A stretch of DNA of 40,514 nt from Bacteroidota bacterium (lineage in GTDB: Bacteria; Bacteroidota; Bacteroidia; Bacteroidales; UBA4417): positions 1 to 40,514 of the forward strand of contig JACAAZ010000029.1 of assembly GCA_013376995.1 (NCBI GenBank), in the 5' to 3' direction. Under the pieces are notes generated by a model, which was given only the letters and a program-made list of their open reading frames with translations, did no database searches and was not told where the DNA came from. This document shows positions 18,801 through 29,501 of this stretch, in pieces; position 1 is the stretch's first letter; the number at the start of each line of letters is the position of its first letter. The position numbers and the translations under genes are program-made.

Positions 18801-21800
18801 ATGAATTCCAATACTATGAAAACAACCTCTACATATGTGAATCTGATTATCGCGCTGGTGATCCTTCTTTTGCCTGCTTTAGTAGTTGCACAAAATGCTC
18901 CTATTACTTTAGCAGGATCTTCAAGTGTTTGCCCCAACGCATCGGTAACGGTACCAATTACAGTGAATAATTTTTCACAAATCACTGCTGTATCTCTTCG
19001 GTTGGATATTAACCCTACTCTGCTTAGTTATACCGGATATACCAATCTAAATTCATCTCTTGCAGGTTGCCTGGTGAATTCAGTTCTAGTATCTCCGACC
19101 CTGCGGAAAATACTAATTGTTTGGTCTGATGTTAATCCACTTACCTTAACTAATGGTAGTAAATTAGTAGACCTAAATTTTACATTGTTATCTGGAAATC
19201 CGACTGTTAGCTTCAACAATACTGCTAACGGGGGATCCGACTGCGAATATGCTGATCTGAATGGAGATCCATTGAACGATATCCCAACGTCTACTTACTA
19301 TACAGATGCACTAATAACCAATCTGGGGGTTGGGAACCCTGGAACAATAACGGGGCTTGCCAGTGTATGTAAAGGACAAAGTGGAGTTACCTACTCAGTC
19401 TCACCCATACCCAATGCATCAGCGTACATATGGACCATACCGGCAGGTTCTGATATTGTCGGCAGTTCCAACGCAAACAGCATTATTGTAAACTATTCAT
19501 CAGCAGCATTATCAGGTAATATTACTGTCCTAGGAACAAACTTTTGTGGAAGCGGTCCGGTTTCAACGCTTCCGGTTACAGTAAATGCATTGCCTGTTCC
19601 TACGATATCAGGAAGTTTAACTGCATGCGCAGGTTCCACAAATAATATCTTTACTACTGAAGCCGGAATGAGCGTCTATAGTTGGAGTGTTTCAAGTGGG
19701 GGCACCATAACCTCTGGAGGGACTTCAAATACAGCTCATATTACATGGAATTCAACAGGGCCACAAACTGTAAGTGTGAGTTATTCGAATGCAGCTGGTT
19801 GTGCTGCACAAACGCCAACCGTTTCAAATGTAACAGTAAATCCTTTACCCGTTCCCGTGATATCCGGAACCAATAATGTTTGTCAGGGTGCAACTGTTGT
19901 GTATTCAACATCAGCAGGGATGTCAAACTACCAATGGACGGTATCGGCCGGAGGCAGCATTGTTTCAGGAGGAAGCTCAACAAATAATACAGTATCCATT
20001 CAATGGAATTCAACAGGAAACCAGACGGTGGGTGTAAATTACACAAATGGCAACTCCTGCTCTGCATCCGCGCCAACATCTTACCCTATTACTGTTAATT
20101 CCACTTTACCATCTAATGTTTCCATATTAGCAAGCCAGAATAACATCTGTGCAGGAACATCTGTGACTATTAATGCGACTCCTACGAACGGCGGATCTCC
20201 CACCTACCAATGGTACAAGAATTCTCTTCCGGTAGGAACAAACCAGAGCACCTATACTTTTACTCCTTCCAATAATGACCAGGTGTATGTAGTGATGACC
20301 TCTTCTTTGGCCTGTACCAGTGGAAGCCCGGCAAGTTCCAACATAGTAACAATGACTGTTAATCCTTTAATCCCAGTTGGTGTAAGTATTGTTGCTAATG
20401 CAAACCCAGTTTGCGTTGGTACGCCAGTTACCTTAACTGCCACTCCAACCAATGGGGGAACGCCTTCATATCAATGGTATGTCAATTCAACACCTGTTGG
20501 ATCTAACCAGGCTACCTATTCTTATACCCCGGTGAATAATGATCATGTTTATGTTGTATTAACATCAAGTATAACCTGTCCTTCAGGAAATCCTGCTAGT
20601 TCAAACATTATCAACATGGTTGTCACTTCTCCCACACCGGTGAGTGTTAGTATAGCAGCCTCAAACAACCCTGTTTGTGCAGGTACGAGTGTTACTTTTA
20701 CCGCCACTCCAACCAATGGGGGAACGCCATCATACCAATGGTACGTTAATTCCGTGGCTGTTGGAACAAATCAAAGCACCTACAGCTACATTCCAGTAAA
20801 TGGTGACCAGGTGCATGTTAGCATGACTTCCGGATTGACTTGCACTTCTGGTAATCCAGCCACTTCTAATACGGTGGCTATGGTTGTGAATTCGATAAGC
20901 CCGGTAAGCGTTTCGGTTTCGGCTTCTGCGAATCCGGTTTGTGCAGGTGCGGCAGTTACTTTCACAGCCACTCCAACAAACGGAGGTATACCTGCCTACC
21001 AATGGTATGTTAATTCAACTCCTGTCGGACTGAATCAAAACACTTATTCATATATTCCGGTAAATGGAGATCTTGTTAATGTTGTAATGACCTCAGGACT
21101 CAGTTGTACCAGTGGTAACCCAGCTACATCGAACATAATTACTATGGTTGTAAATCCGCTAGTTCCTGTCAGCGTGAGCATTGTTGCTGATGTTAATCCG
21201 GTTTGTACCGGAGCATCTGTTCTGCTCACAGCCACTCCAACAAATGGTGGTACACCTACATATCAGTGGTATGTGAACGGTGCGCCAGTTGGAACCAACC
21301 AGGCAACATATTCATATTTACCTGTTGCTGGTGATTTGGTTCATGTTGTGATGACTTCCAGTCTTACCACATGCGTTGTTGGAAGTCCAGCTACTTCCAA
21401 TGAGATAACTATATCTCTAACCTCCCCCTTACCTGTAAGTGTGGTTGCTACCCCATCAGAGAACCCTGTATGTGCTGGTACGAGTGTTACATTCACGGCC
21501 ACTCCAACCAATGGCGGGACTCCAACTTACCAATGGTATGTTAATTCATTACCTGTTGGAACTAACCAGGCAACATACAGCTATATTCCATTAAATAATG
21601 ACCAGGTATATGTAAGTATGACTTCTGGACTTGGATGTGTTTCTGGTAATCCGGCATCATCAAATATAGTAACGATGTCAGTCAATGCACCTGATCCAGT
21701 TAGTGTTAGCATAGCTGCTACATCCAATCCTGTATGCAGCGGAATAGCTGTCACCTATACAGCAATACCGGTAAACGGAGGCACTGCAACCTATCAATGG

Positions 21801-24800
21801 TATGTAAATTCTCTGCCAGTTGGAACCAATCAGGATACTTATACTTATACTCCTGTGAATAATGACCAGGTAAGTGTAGTAATGACATCTTCCTTCACAT
21901 GTATTTCAGGTAGTCCTGCTACATCCAATGTAGTTACGATGACTGTTAATCCAATTATGCCGGTAAGTGTAAGCGTTGCAGCTTCCGCAAATCCGGTATG
22001 TGCCGGTACAACAGTTGTGATGACTGCGACTCCTGCTAATGGAGGAACCCCATCATATCAGTGGTATTTAAATGGACTACCTGTTGGTACAAATTCAGAT
22101 ACATATTCGTTTGTTCCTGTTAACAATGACCAGGTAAATGTTGTAATGACTTCAACCCTTGCTGCTTGCTTATCCGGTAATCCTGCAACTTCAAATACAG
22201 TTGCTATGACCGTGATTCCTGGCGGACCTGCTTTGGTAAGTATTGTAGAAAGCAGCAATAATGTTTGTGTAGGGACTTCAGTTACTTTTACCGCAACACC
22301 TACCAATGGAGGAACTCCTTCCTATCAATGGTATGTCAATTCACTGCCAGTCGGGACAAACCAGAACACGTATTCTTATGTTCCTGCAAACGGTGACCTG
22401 GTAGATGTAGTAATGACCTCAAGCCTTAGCTGTGCAACCGGTAGCCCTGTTACTTCAAATACGGTTACCATGGTGGTCAACAATCCGGTTCCTGTAAGTG
22501 TAGGCATCGTAGAATCTGCAAATACGGTTTGTGCCGGAACCCAGGTTACATTCACTGCAACTCCTACCAATGGAGGCACTCCAACTTATCAGTGGTACGT
22601 TAATTCACTCCCTGTTGGCACAAGCCAGAATACCTATGCTTATACACCTCTTAATGGTGACCAGGTTAATGTTATTATGACATCCAGCCTTGGCTGTATC
22701 TCAGGTAGCCCAGCTACTTCAAATACAGTAACGATGATAGTCAATCCACTCATACCTTTATCTGTTAGCCTTTCAGCTTCAGCCAACCCGGTATGCCTTG
22801 GAACATCGGTTACATTCACAGCCTCCGTGTCTACAAAGGCTCCGCAGGCATCTGCCAATTACCAATGGTATGTGAACAGTGTTCTTGTCCAGACCGGAAC
22901 ATCAACTTACACGTATGTACCTGCCAATAATGACCAGGTTTATGTAGTATATTCAGAAACAGTACCATGTACAGTGCCGGGAACATCGAATACTGTAACA
23001 ATGGTTGTGAATAACCCACTTCCTGTAAGTGTTATTGTAGCACCATCAGCCAACAGTGTATGTGCGGGTTCATCCGTAACATTTACTGCAACTCCAACCA
23101 ATGGTGGAACAGCTTCATACCAATGGTATCTGAATACCCTTCCGGTTGGATTGGATCAGGCGACCTATACCTACGTTCCTGTAAATGGTGACCAGATTTA
23201 TGTTGTTATGACTTCCAGCCTTGGTTGTATTACGGGATCCCCTGCTACTTCAAATACAGTAACAATGATCGTAAATGATCCGGTTGCTGTATCAGTGACT
23301 ATGGCAGCTAATGCAAATCCGGTATGTGCCGGAACACAGGTCACCTTCACTGCAACACCAGTTAATGGGGGCCCAACACCTGCTTACCAATGGTTTGTAA
23401 ATTCATTGCCTGTTGGTACCGGTGGTGCAACCTATACTTATGCTCCAGTAACTGGTGACCAGGTTGAAGTTGTATTGACAACGAGCCTTACTTGTGTTAT
23501 AAATACAACTTCATCCTCGAATGTAGTGACCATGACGGTTAACCCTCTTATCCCTGTTAGTGTCAGCATAACTGCATCAGCTAACCCGGTTTGTGCTGGT
23601 ACTTCCGTTACTTATTCAGTTGCAGCGGGAAATCCTCCAACGAACTCATATCAATGGTATGTTAATGGTGCAGCTGTTGGAACAGATGCTACCTCCTATA
23701 CCTATACACCAGCTAATGGTGACCAGGTTTATGTTGTTATGATCGCTAATATTACATGTCCATCCGGATCACCTGCAACATCGAATATTGTTACTATGAC
23801 CGTGAATCCGGTTTATGCAGTTAGTGTTAGTATAGCTCCATCTGATAACCCTATATGTTCAGGCAATAGCGTTACACTAACAGCAACCCCAGTCAATGCC
23901 GGAACTCCTACTTATCAATGGTATGTTAATACGCTACCGGTTGGAACAGGGTTAAGCACTTATACCTATACACCAGCTAACGGTGACCAGGTTTATGTTG
24001 TAATGACTTCAGATCATACCTGTACAACCGGAAATCCGGCAACATCCAATACAGTCACCATGAGTGTACTGCTAACTGTTCCGGTAACACTGATCAATAC
24101 ACCATCTGCCAACCCTGTATGTGCTGGTACTTCTGTAACCTTCACAGCATCATCAAATGTTGCAGCCACAAGCTATCAGTGGTATAAGAACTCAGCTCCG
24201 GTTGGAACTAACCTCGATACTTATACTTTCACACCGTCCAATAATGACCAGGTATATGTTGTATTGACACCTGTATGGGCTTGTGCATCTCCGAACCCTG
24301 CTACCTCCAATGTTGTGACGATGACGGTTAATCCTATCCCTGTCCCGACTTTAGCCGGGCCTGCCTCTGTTTGTATCAATTCCAGCGGAAATGTATATTC
24401 TACCGAAGCCGGAAAGAGCAACTACATTTGGAGTGTACCAACCGGTGGAACGATTACATCCGGAGGTACCATAACTGACAATACAGTTACCGTTACTTGG
24501 ACTGCCGCAGGTGCTCAGACCGTATCAGTTAATTACACGGCTAACTCCTGTACTGCAGCATCACCAGCAATTTACAATGTAACTGTAAATCCTCTGCCGG
24601 TTCCGACTATCACAGGGCCAGCATCAGTTTGCTTGAATTCAACAGGCAATGTTTATACTACCCAGGCTGGAATGACCAGCTATGCATGGTCAGTACCTGC
24701 CGGAGGAACCATAAGCGCAGGCGGAACTGCCACAAGCAATACAGTAACTGTTACCTGGACAACTACCGGGCCTCAGACTGTATCAGTTAACTACGTCAAT

Positions 24801-27800
24801 TCAAACAGTTGTACAGCAGTTTCACCTACTGTTTACAATGTTACAGTTAACCCATTACCTGTTCCGACCATTTCAGGTCCGGCAGCAGCATGTGCAGGTG
24901 CCTGTGGCAATGTTTATACAACGGAAGCTTTGATGACCGGGTATGTCTGGATTGTATCTGCCGGAGGAACTATCACAGCAGGTGCAGGAACCAATGCAAT
25001 CACCGTATGCTGGAATACAGCAGGAGCTCAAACAGTTAGTGTAAATTATGCTAATGCAAATAGCTGTACTGCAGCCAGCGCAACGGTTTATAATGTGACT
25101 GTAAATGCATTGCCGGTTCCAACAGTAACAGGACCTGCATCCGCTTGTGTTACATCAACCGGTAATGTGTATAGTACTCAAGCTGGAATGACCGGTTATG
25201 TTTGGAATGTTTCTGCTGGTGGCACCATTGCTTCCGGTTCAGGAACCAATTCCATTACGGTAACTTGGAATACAGCCGGTGCTCAAACGGTTTCCGTTAA
25301 TTACACAAATGGCAATTCTTGTACAGCTGCATCAGCTACTGTCTATAATGTAACGGTTAATCCACTTCCTGTACCAACAATTACAGGGCCAGCTTCAGTA
25401 TGTGTTAATTCAACCGGTAATGTTTATACAACACAAGCCGGAATGAGCGGGTACACATGGAATATTCCTGCCGGTGGCATCATTACTGCCGGATCAGGAA
25501 CAAATTCCATTACCGTAAACTGGAATACAGTCGGTGCTCAGACGGTTACAGTGAATTACACTAACGGTAACTCATGTACAGCTGCTTCTGCTACAGTATA
25601 TAATGTTGCGGTTAATGCACTTCCTGTTCCTACAATTGCAGGCCCAAGTTCAGTATGCGTGAATTCCTGCGCTAATGTTTACGTAACGGAAGCCGGTATG
25701 ACAAATTATACGTGGACAGTTTCAGCCGGAGGTACTATAACAGCGGGAGGAACCGCAACAAGCAGTACTGTAACAGTATGCTGGAATACCGTTGGGGCTC
25801 ATACAGTATCCGTTAATTATTCGAATGGGAATAGTTGTACCGCTGCTGCTGCAACAGTATATAATGTTACCACCAACGCATTGCCTGTTCCTACTATTAC
25901 TGGACCGGCTTCTATTTGTGCCGGAACTACAGGTAATGTTTATACAACACAGGCTGGAATGACAGGATATACCTGGACCGTTTCTGCAGGTGGCACCATT
26001 ACCGCAGGTACCGGAACCAATGCAATTACCATTACCTGGAATACTGCCGGTGCTCAAACCGTATCAGTAAACTATACTAATGGCAATGCTTGTACAGCCG
26101 CATCAGCAACCATATATAATGTAACAGTTAATGCCCTTCCAGTTCCAACCATTACCGGTACTACGCCGGCAGGTGTTGGTTCAACCCAGGTCTATACGAC
26201 CCAGGCTGGTATGACCAACTATGTATGGACTGTCTCTGCTGGGGGTACTATTACAGCCGGTGGAACAGCTACCAGCAATACTGTTACTGTACAATGGACT
26301 GCTGCCGGAGCACAGACTGTAAGTGTAAACTATACCAATGGATCTGGATGTTCAGCAGCTTCAGCTACTGTCTTCCCTGTTTCAGTAATATCAGTTCCAC
26401 CGCCAGCTGGCCCAATTACAGGTGCCTCAACAGTATGCCAGGGAGCACAAGGCGTTCCATATTCAGTAGCCGCAATTCCAAATGCAACTGGTTATCAATG
26501 GAACCTACCATTAGGAGCAACGATTGCGACTGGTGCCAATACCAACTCCATCACTGTTAATTTCTCCACTACTGCTGTATCAGGTGTGATCACTGTTGCT
26601 GGAACAAACTCTTTTGGAAACGGGACCGTATCACCAAACTTCAATGTAACTGTAACACCAGCACCGGTTCCAACAATTACCGGGGATAATGATCTCTGCC
26701 AGAACTCTGATTACTACTACTATTCAACAGAGCCTGGAATGACCAATTATGTCTGGAACATTAGTCCTAACAGCGGTACCATTACATGGGTTAACGGAAG
26801 TAACCAGGTTATGGTCTATTGGAACGCTCCGGGACCTCAATGGGTCAGTGTATCCTATACCAACCCTGGAGGCTGTACAGCTGCAACTCCAACATTGTTT
26901 AATGTTACGGTTCATCCACTTCCAGCAGCAGCAGGTGCTATTACAGGTAACGCAACAGTATGTGCCGGAGCAACCGGAGTTACATATACTATTGGTACTG
27001 TTACCAATGCTACATCCTATTCGTGGACTGTGCCAGCAGGTGCTACCATTACAGCAGGTGCAACTACCAATACAATAACTGTAAGCTTTGGAGCATCAGC
27101 AGTTTCGGGAAGCATAATAGCAACAGCTGTTAATGCTTGCGGAAACGGAGCTGCCTCTCCAGCCTTTACAGTGACTGTAAATCCTCTTCCATCTGCAGCA
27201 GGTGCTATTACCGGCCCTATTTCAGTTTGTCAGGGAACACAGGGCGTTGTCTATACTGTTGGCGCAATTGCCAATGCAACCGGATATCATTGGACTGTTC
27301 CTTCAGGAGCAACCATTGTATCAGGAGGCAATACCAATAGCATAACAGTTGATTTTGAAGCAACCGCTTTATCTGGAGTTGTTACGGTTTATGGAACCAA
27401 TGACTGTGGAGATGGGGCAACTTCTACCAATAATGTAACGCTGAATCCTATACCAGCAGCTCCAGTTATTACTTTGAGCGGGTACCTGTTAACCAGCAGT
27501 GCTCCGGCAGGTAACCAATGGTACTACGATGGAGAAATCATTGCAGGTGCTATCGGACAGACCTACCTGGCTCCTCATACAGGAAACTATTATGCAGTAG
27601 TTACCCTGAACGGATGTAGTTCGGATACTTCGAATAACATTTATGTGGTGTATGTTGGTGTTAATGATTTGGTAAAAGTCCAGAAAGTCGAAGTTTATCC
27701 TAACCCGAATGATGGTCGCTTCACCTTATCAGTGACAACAACTTCTGCAGAGAAATTTGACCTGAGGATTGTAAATAACCTGGGAGTTATGGTTTATGAA

Positions 27801-27929
27801 AAACAGAACCTATACATGGATGGTGTATATATGGTAAAGTTTGATCTTCAAAATCTTTCCAAAGGGGTTTATTTGGTTATATTGAACTCCGATAATAAGC
27901 AGATTATACGCAAATTTGTAAAGGACTGA
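18801..27929 (+). CDS. Giant 3042-aa surface protein: cohesin-like head, 16 Ig-like and 8 PKD/Ig-like repeats, T9SS tail
   Basis: Signal peptide within residues 1-31 (LIIALVILLLPALVVAQ); an alternative ATG lies at 18816, five codons in. Residues 32-173 form a cohesin-like domain with WSDVNP and CEYAD motifs, like the cohesin-like domains of the upstream plus-strand genes. Then come one PKD-like module and two LPVP-type modules, 16 Ig-like repeats of about 88 aa (435-1845; each with PVC.G, TPTNGG, YQWYVN and ATSN), eight LPVPTITGP modules of about 86 aa (1846-2530), further PKD-like modules (AGAITG...VC.G), a last Ig-like unit, and a T9SS C-terminal domain at about 2958-3042 (VYPNPNDGR, ending IRKFVKD). 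Each repeat carries Cys pairs, suggesting disulfides. No dockerin and no catalytic motif was seen. It is likely a long stalk or scaffold presenting one cohesin far from the cell. It is the last gene of the plus-strand run, with a terminator 34 bp downstream. Confidence 0.9.
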   Translation: MNSNTMKTTSTYVNLIIALVILLLPALVVAQNAPITLAGSSSVCPNASVTVPITVNNFSQITAVSLRLDINPTLLSYTGYTNLNSSLAGCLVNSVLVSPTLRKILIVWSDVNPLTLTNGSKLVDLNFTLLSGNPTVSFNNTANGGSDCEYADLNGDPLNDIPTSTYYTDALITNLGVGNPGTITGLASVCKGQSGVTYSVSPIPNASAYIWTIPAGSDIVGSSNANSIIVNYSSAALSGNITVLGTNFCGSGPVSTLPVTVNALPVPTISGSLTACAGSTNNIFTTEAGMSVYSWSVSSGGTITSGGTSNTAHITWNSTGPQTVSVSYSNAAGCAAQTPTVSNVTVNPLPVPVISGTNNVCQGATVVYSTSAGMSNYQWTVSAGGSIVSGGSSTNNTVSIQWNSTGNQTVGVNYTNGNSCSASAPTSYPITVNSTLPSNVSILASQNNICAGTSVTINATPTNGGSPTYQWYKNSLPVGTNQSTYTFTPSNNDQVYVVMTSSLACTSGSPASSNIVTMTVNPLIPVGVSIVANANPVCVGTPVTLTATPTNGGTPSYQWYVNSTPVGSNQATYSYTPVNNDHVYVVLTSSITCPSGNPASSNIINMVVTSPTPVSVSIAASNNPVCAGTSVTFTATPTNGGTPSYQWYVNSVAVGTNQSTYSYIPVNGDQVHVSMTSGLTCTSGNPATSNTVAMVVNSISPVSVSVSASANPVCAGAAVTFTATPTNGGIPAYQWYVNSTPVGLNQNTYSYIPVNGDLVNVVMTSGLSCTSGNPATSNIITMVVNPLVPVSVSIVADVNPVCTGASVLLTATPTNGGTPTYQWYVNGAPVGTNQATYSYLPVAGDLVHVVMTSSLTTCVVGSPATSNEITISLTSPLPVSVVATPSENPVCAGTSVTFTATPTNGGTPTYQWYVNSLPVGTNQATYSYIPLNNDQVYVSMTSGLGCVSGNPASSNIVTMSVNAPDPVSVSIAATSNPVCSGIAVTYTAIPVNGGTATYQWYVNSLPVGTNQDTYTYTPVNNDQVSVVMTSSFTCISGSPATSNVVTMTVNPIMPVSVSVAASANPVCAGTTVVMTATPANGGTPSYQWYLNGLPVGTNSDTYSFVPVNNDQVNVVMTSTLAACLSGNPATSNTVAMTVIPGGPALVSIVESSNNVCVGTSVTFTATPTNGGTPSYQWYVNSLPVGTNQNTYSYVPANGDLVDVVMTSSLSCATGSPVTSNTVTMVVNNPVPVSVGIVESANTVCAGTQVTFTATPTNGGTPTYQWYVNSLPVGTSQNTYAYTPLNGDQVNVIMTSSLGCISGSPATSNTVTMIVNPLIPLSVSLSASANPVCLGTSVTFTASVSTKAPQASANYQWYVNSVLVQTGTSTYTYVPANNDQVYVVYSETVPCTVPGTSNTVTMVVNNPLPVSVIVAPSANSVCAGSSVTFTATPTNGGTASYQWYLNTLPVGLDQATYTYVPVNGDQIYVVMTSSLGCITGSPATSNTVTMIVNDPVAVSVTMAANANPVCAGTQVTFTATPVNGGPTPAYQWFVNSLPVGTGGATYTYAPVTGDQVEVVLTTSLTCVINTTSSSNVVTMTVNPLIPVSVSITASANPVCAGTSVTYSVAAGNPPTNSYQWYVNGAAVGTDATSYTYTPANGDQVYVVMIANITCPSGSPATSNIVTMTVNPVYAVSVSIAPSDNPICSGNSVTLTATPVNAGTPTYQWYVNTLPVGTGLSTYTYTPANGDQVYVVMTSDHTCTTGNPATSNTVTMSVLLTVPVTLINTPSANPVCAGTSVTFTASSNVAATSYQWYKNSAPVGTNLDTYTFTPSNNDQVYVVLTPVWACASPNPATSNVVTMTVNPIPVPTLAGPASVCINSSGNVYSTEAGKSNYIWSVPTGGTITSGGTITDNTVTVTWTAAGAQTVSVNYTANSCTAASPAIYNVTVNPLPVPTITGPASVCLNSTGNVYTTQAGMTSYAWSVPAGGTISAGGTATSNTVTVTWTTTGPQTVSVNYVNSNSCTAVSPTVYNVTVNPLPVPTISGPAAACAGACGNVYTTEALMTGYVWIVSAGGTITAGAGTNAITVCWNTAGAQTVSVNYANANSCTAASATVYNVTVNALPVPTVTGPASACVTSTGNVYSTQAGMTGYVWNVSAGGTIASGSGTNSITVTWNTAGAQTVSVNYTNGNSCTAASATVYNVTVNPLPVPTITGPASVCVNSTGNVYTTQAGMSGYTWNIPAGGIITAGSGTNSITVNWNTVGAQTVTVNYTNGNSCTAASATVYNVAVNALPVPTIAGPSSVCVNSCANVYVTEAGMTNYTWTVSAGGTITAGGTATSSTVTVCWNTVGAHTVSVNYSNGNSCTAAAATVYNVTTNALPVPTITGPASICAGTTGNVYTTQAGMTGYTWTVSAGGTITAGTGTNAITITWNTAGAQTVSVNYTNGNACTAASATIYNVTVNALPVPTITGTTPAGVGSTQVYTTQAGMTNYVWTVSAGGTITAGGTATSNTVTVQWTAAGAQTVSVNYTNGSGCSAASATVFPVSVISVPPPAGPITGASTVCQGAQGVPYSVAAIPNATGYQWNLPLGATIATGANTNSITVNFSTTAVSGVITVAGTNSFGNGTVSPNFNVTVTPAPVPTITGDNDLCQNSDYYYYSTEPGMTNYVWNISPNSGTITWVNGSNQVMVYWNAPGPQWVSVSYTNPGGCTAATPTLFNVTVHPLPAAAGAITGNATVCAGATGVTYTIGTVTNATSYSWTVPAGATITAGATTNTITVSFGASAVSGSIIATAVNACGNGAASPAFTVTVNPLPSAAGAITGPISVCQGTQGVVYTVGAIANATGYHWTVPSGATIVSGGNTNSITVDFEATALSGVVTVYGTNDCGDGATSTNNVTLNPIPAAPVITLSGYLLTSSAPAGNQWYYDGEIIAGAIGQTYLAPHTGNYYAVVTLNGCSSDTSNNIYVVYVGVNDLVKVQKVEVYPNPNDGRFTLSVTTTSAEKFDLRIVNNLGVMVYEKQNLYMDGVYMVKFDLQNLSKGVYLVILNSDNKQIIRKFVKD
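20104..24335 (+). repeat. Array of 16 Ig-like coding repeats (about 264 bp each)
   Basis: Sixteen in-frame units lie head to tail. They are counted from their starts (for example PVSVSIAASNNPVCAG and PVSVSVAASANPVCAG) and are internally similar in DNA as well as protein. Spacing is regular, with one longer unit near 22800 (VSTKAPQASAN insertion). Confidence 0.8.
24336..26391 (+). repeat. Array of 8 PKD/Ig-like coding repeats (about 257 bp each)
   Basis: Eight in-frame units start with PVPTITGPASVC-type sequence and contain GGTITAG, AQTVSVNYTNGNSCTA and YNVTVN. The eighth lacks the usual Cys (TGTTPAGVGST). The DNA of adjacent units is similar enough to expect recombination. Confidence 0.8.
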
Positions 27930-27962
27930 AAATAGTCAAATAATAATAATTGCTTAATAAGC

Positions 27963-27999
27963 GAGGCTGCTCCTGTAAAAAGGGCAGCCTCATTTTTTT
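27963..27999 (+). terminator. Strong rho-independent terminator after the 3042-aa gene
   Basis: GAGGCTGC (27963-27970) pairs with GCAGCCTC (27984-27991), and a run of seven T follows (27993-27999). It lies between the convergent plus-strand operon and the minus-strand HTH gene. Confidence 0.85.
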
Positions 28000-28167
28000 A
28001 TTCTTGATGTTCGGGAGTAAAGTAAATAGTATGAATCAACGTAATACCATGGTTACTGACAGGAATGAGAAGGAGCGCCATTCATTACCAAACATATCAC
28101 CCTAGTAATCAGTTAAGCAGATTGCTTATTTTCTGATTTTCCCCACTAAATTGGAGCTTTCATGAAA

Positions 28168-28497
28168 TTATTGCTTCCTCTTTTTCAAGCTCAGGTATGC
28201 TTCTGCCCTGTTTTCAGTCAATGTTTTTCTACGACCAGACTTGATATATTCATCGATTTCGCGTTTGGAGAAAATAAGGTTCTTGTCGGGCTTATGGAAA
28301 GGTATCCTGCGTTTACGTACAAGTGCATAAATGGTTGACTTTGCCGGTTTATTTGGCATGTATTCACATACTTCAGCAAGGTTTAGCCATTGATCATTGT
28401 TCGAATTTGTAATATTCTCGGATTCAAAATGATGAAGGACTCTGTTTAGTATTGCTTCGATCTGGTTTAAGCGTGATTCAAGCGATTCATTTTCCAT
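28168..28497 (-). CDS. Small helix-turn-helix DNA-binding protein, excisionase-like
   Basis: 109 aa, ATG start at 28497. The N-terminal third (about 1-30) is a likely coiled coil (SLESRLNQIEAILNRVL). Residues about 36-90 fit the MerR/excisionase-type HTH_17 fold: WLNLAEVCEYM, STIYALVRKRRIPFHK, and a winged end KNLIFSKREIDEYIKSG. The tail is basic. Such proteins in Bacteroidetes mobile elements act as recombination directionality factors or regulators, but this one is 10 kb from the integrase, so a regulator of the cargo genes is equally possible. It stands alone between the terminator of the plus-strand operon and a 1-kb gap. Confidence 0.8.
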   Translation of the reverse strand: MENESLESRLNQIEAILNRVLHHFESENITNSNNDQWLNLAEVCEYMPNKPAKSTIYALVRKRRIPFHKPDKNLIFSKREIDEYIKSGRRKTLTENRAEAYLSLKKRKQ

Positions 28498-29501
28498 TTA
28501 TGAAAGTTTTTTGGCTTTAACGTACTTTGAGAATTTGCTGCATTGTCAAGACAAAAGTGTCTTCCAGCACTTTCAAAGCCTGAATTGTTTGAACCAAGAT
28601 AGCATATCTACTTTCCAGTTGTTTCTACCACTTTGAGGTGTTTGCAATTGTGTTTTGGTAGAAAAGCAGTACAACTGGATAACATAAATCCACAAATAGA
28701 TACAGATCAATCCAGGTTGAACTGGTGATAACATGAATAAGGCATCTCTTGGACCACTTTCATTCTTACTCTTCGGATTATATCCCATTCTGCTCTTGGA
28801 TTTATTTTGAAAAAGCTGTTCTTTCTTTAGCAGCTGCGCTGCAAAGTTACTACGGTGATCAGGTCTAAGTGTGATAAGCACTAACTAATCCTTAATAATT
28901 GCAATAAGTTGCGTAACGGCGTTATTTAGCTTATGAACTATTTTCTATAACTGAATTATCCTTAGCATTTGCATTTTTAGCTTATTAAGACATGTTATTT
29001 GGCTAAACCTTACCAAATTGATTTCATTTTCGAAGGAATTTTTGTTTCAAGGATGAAAAGCAAGAGAAATTCATAATAATATCATCGAATGTGGGCTTAA
29101 TTGAAATTATAAGTTGCTTCACGAGCATTTATCTATCGATTTTTCGCAAGTAGTTGATATACAAGAGCACATTAATAATCATCATTATTGAGATTTGATG
29201 GATTATAGTTGTCACTAATTGCTTATAATTGTCTCTAATGGCCATTAACGGGCAGGAATATACAGTTCAGGGATTTGAGTAAAAATCAAGAATGAATAAA
29301 AAAAGCCCACTTTCATGGACTTTTCTTGTTAGAAGCAGAATTGGGAGTGGTTGATATCAAAATTGACAAACAAAGTCAAATCTTGATTATCAATTTGAGA
29401 GATTGAATTGGTATCAACACTTGGTTATTATGGATTTATCAATATTATTAGTTCAAAGGGATTAAATGATCTGAGCCCAATCAGAAAACATAACAGAAAA
29501 G
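28498..29501. other. 1-kb gap without a convincing gene
   Basis: A 102-codon minus frame at 28573-28881 starts with GTG and has no recognisable domain; I do not call it. The rest is AT-rich. Short similar stretches TTGTCACTAATTG and TTGTCTCTAATGG lie near 29209-29240. The 3' part holds the minus-strand terminator at 29298-29321. Confidence 0.4.
29298..29321 (-). terminator. Probable terminator of the cohesin-dockerin gene (minus strand)
   Basis: Read on the minus strand: AGTCCA, loop TGAAAG, TGGGCT (one G-U pair), then seven T. It lies about 180 bp beyond the stop codon at 29502. Confidence 0.6.

Noticed and set aside
20104-26391. Regular direct repeats that could suggest a CRISPR or satellite array
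   Set aside because: The units are about 260 bp, in frame, and encode Ig/PKD-like modules with conserved Cys and Trp. They are protein repeats.
28000-28167. Possible IS remnant between the terminator and the HTH gene
   Set aside because: No terminal inverted repeats, target-site duplication or transposase fragment could be found by eye.
28573-28881. 102-codon minus-strand frame with GTG start
   Set aside because: No recognisable domain, non-ATG start, isolated in an AT-rich stretch. It could be a relic but I cannot support it as a gene.
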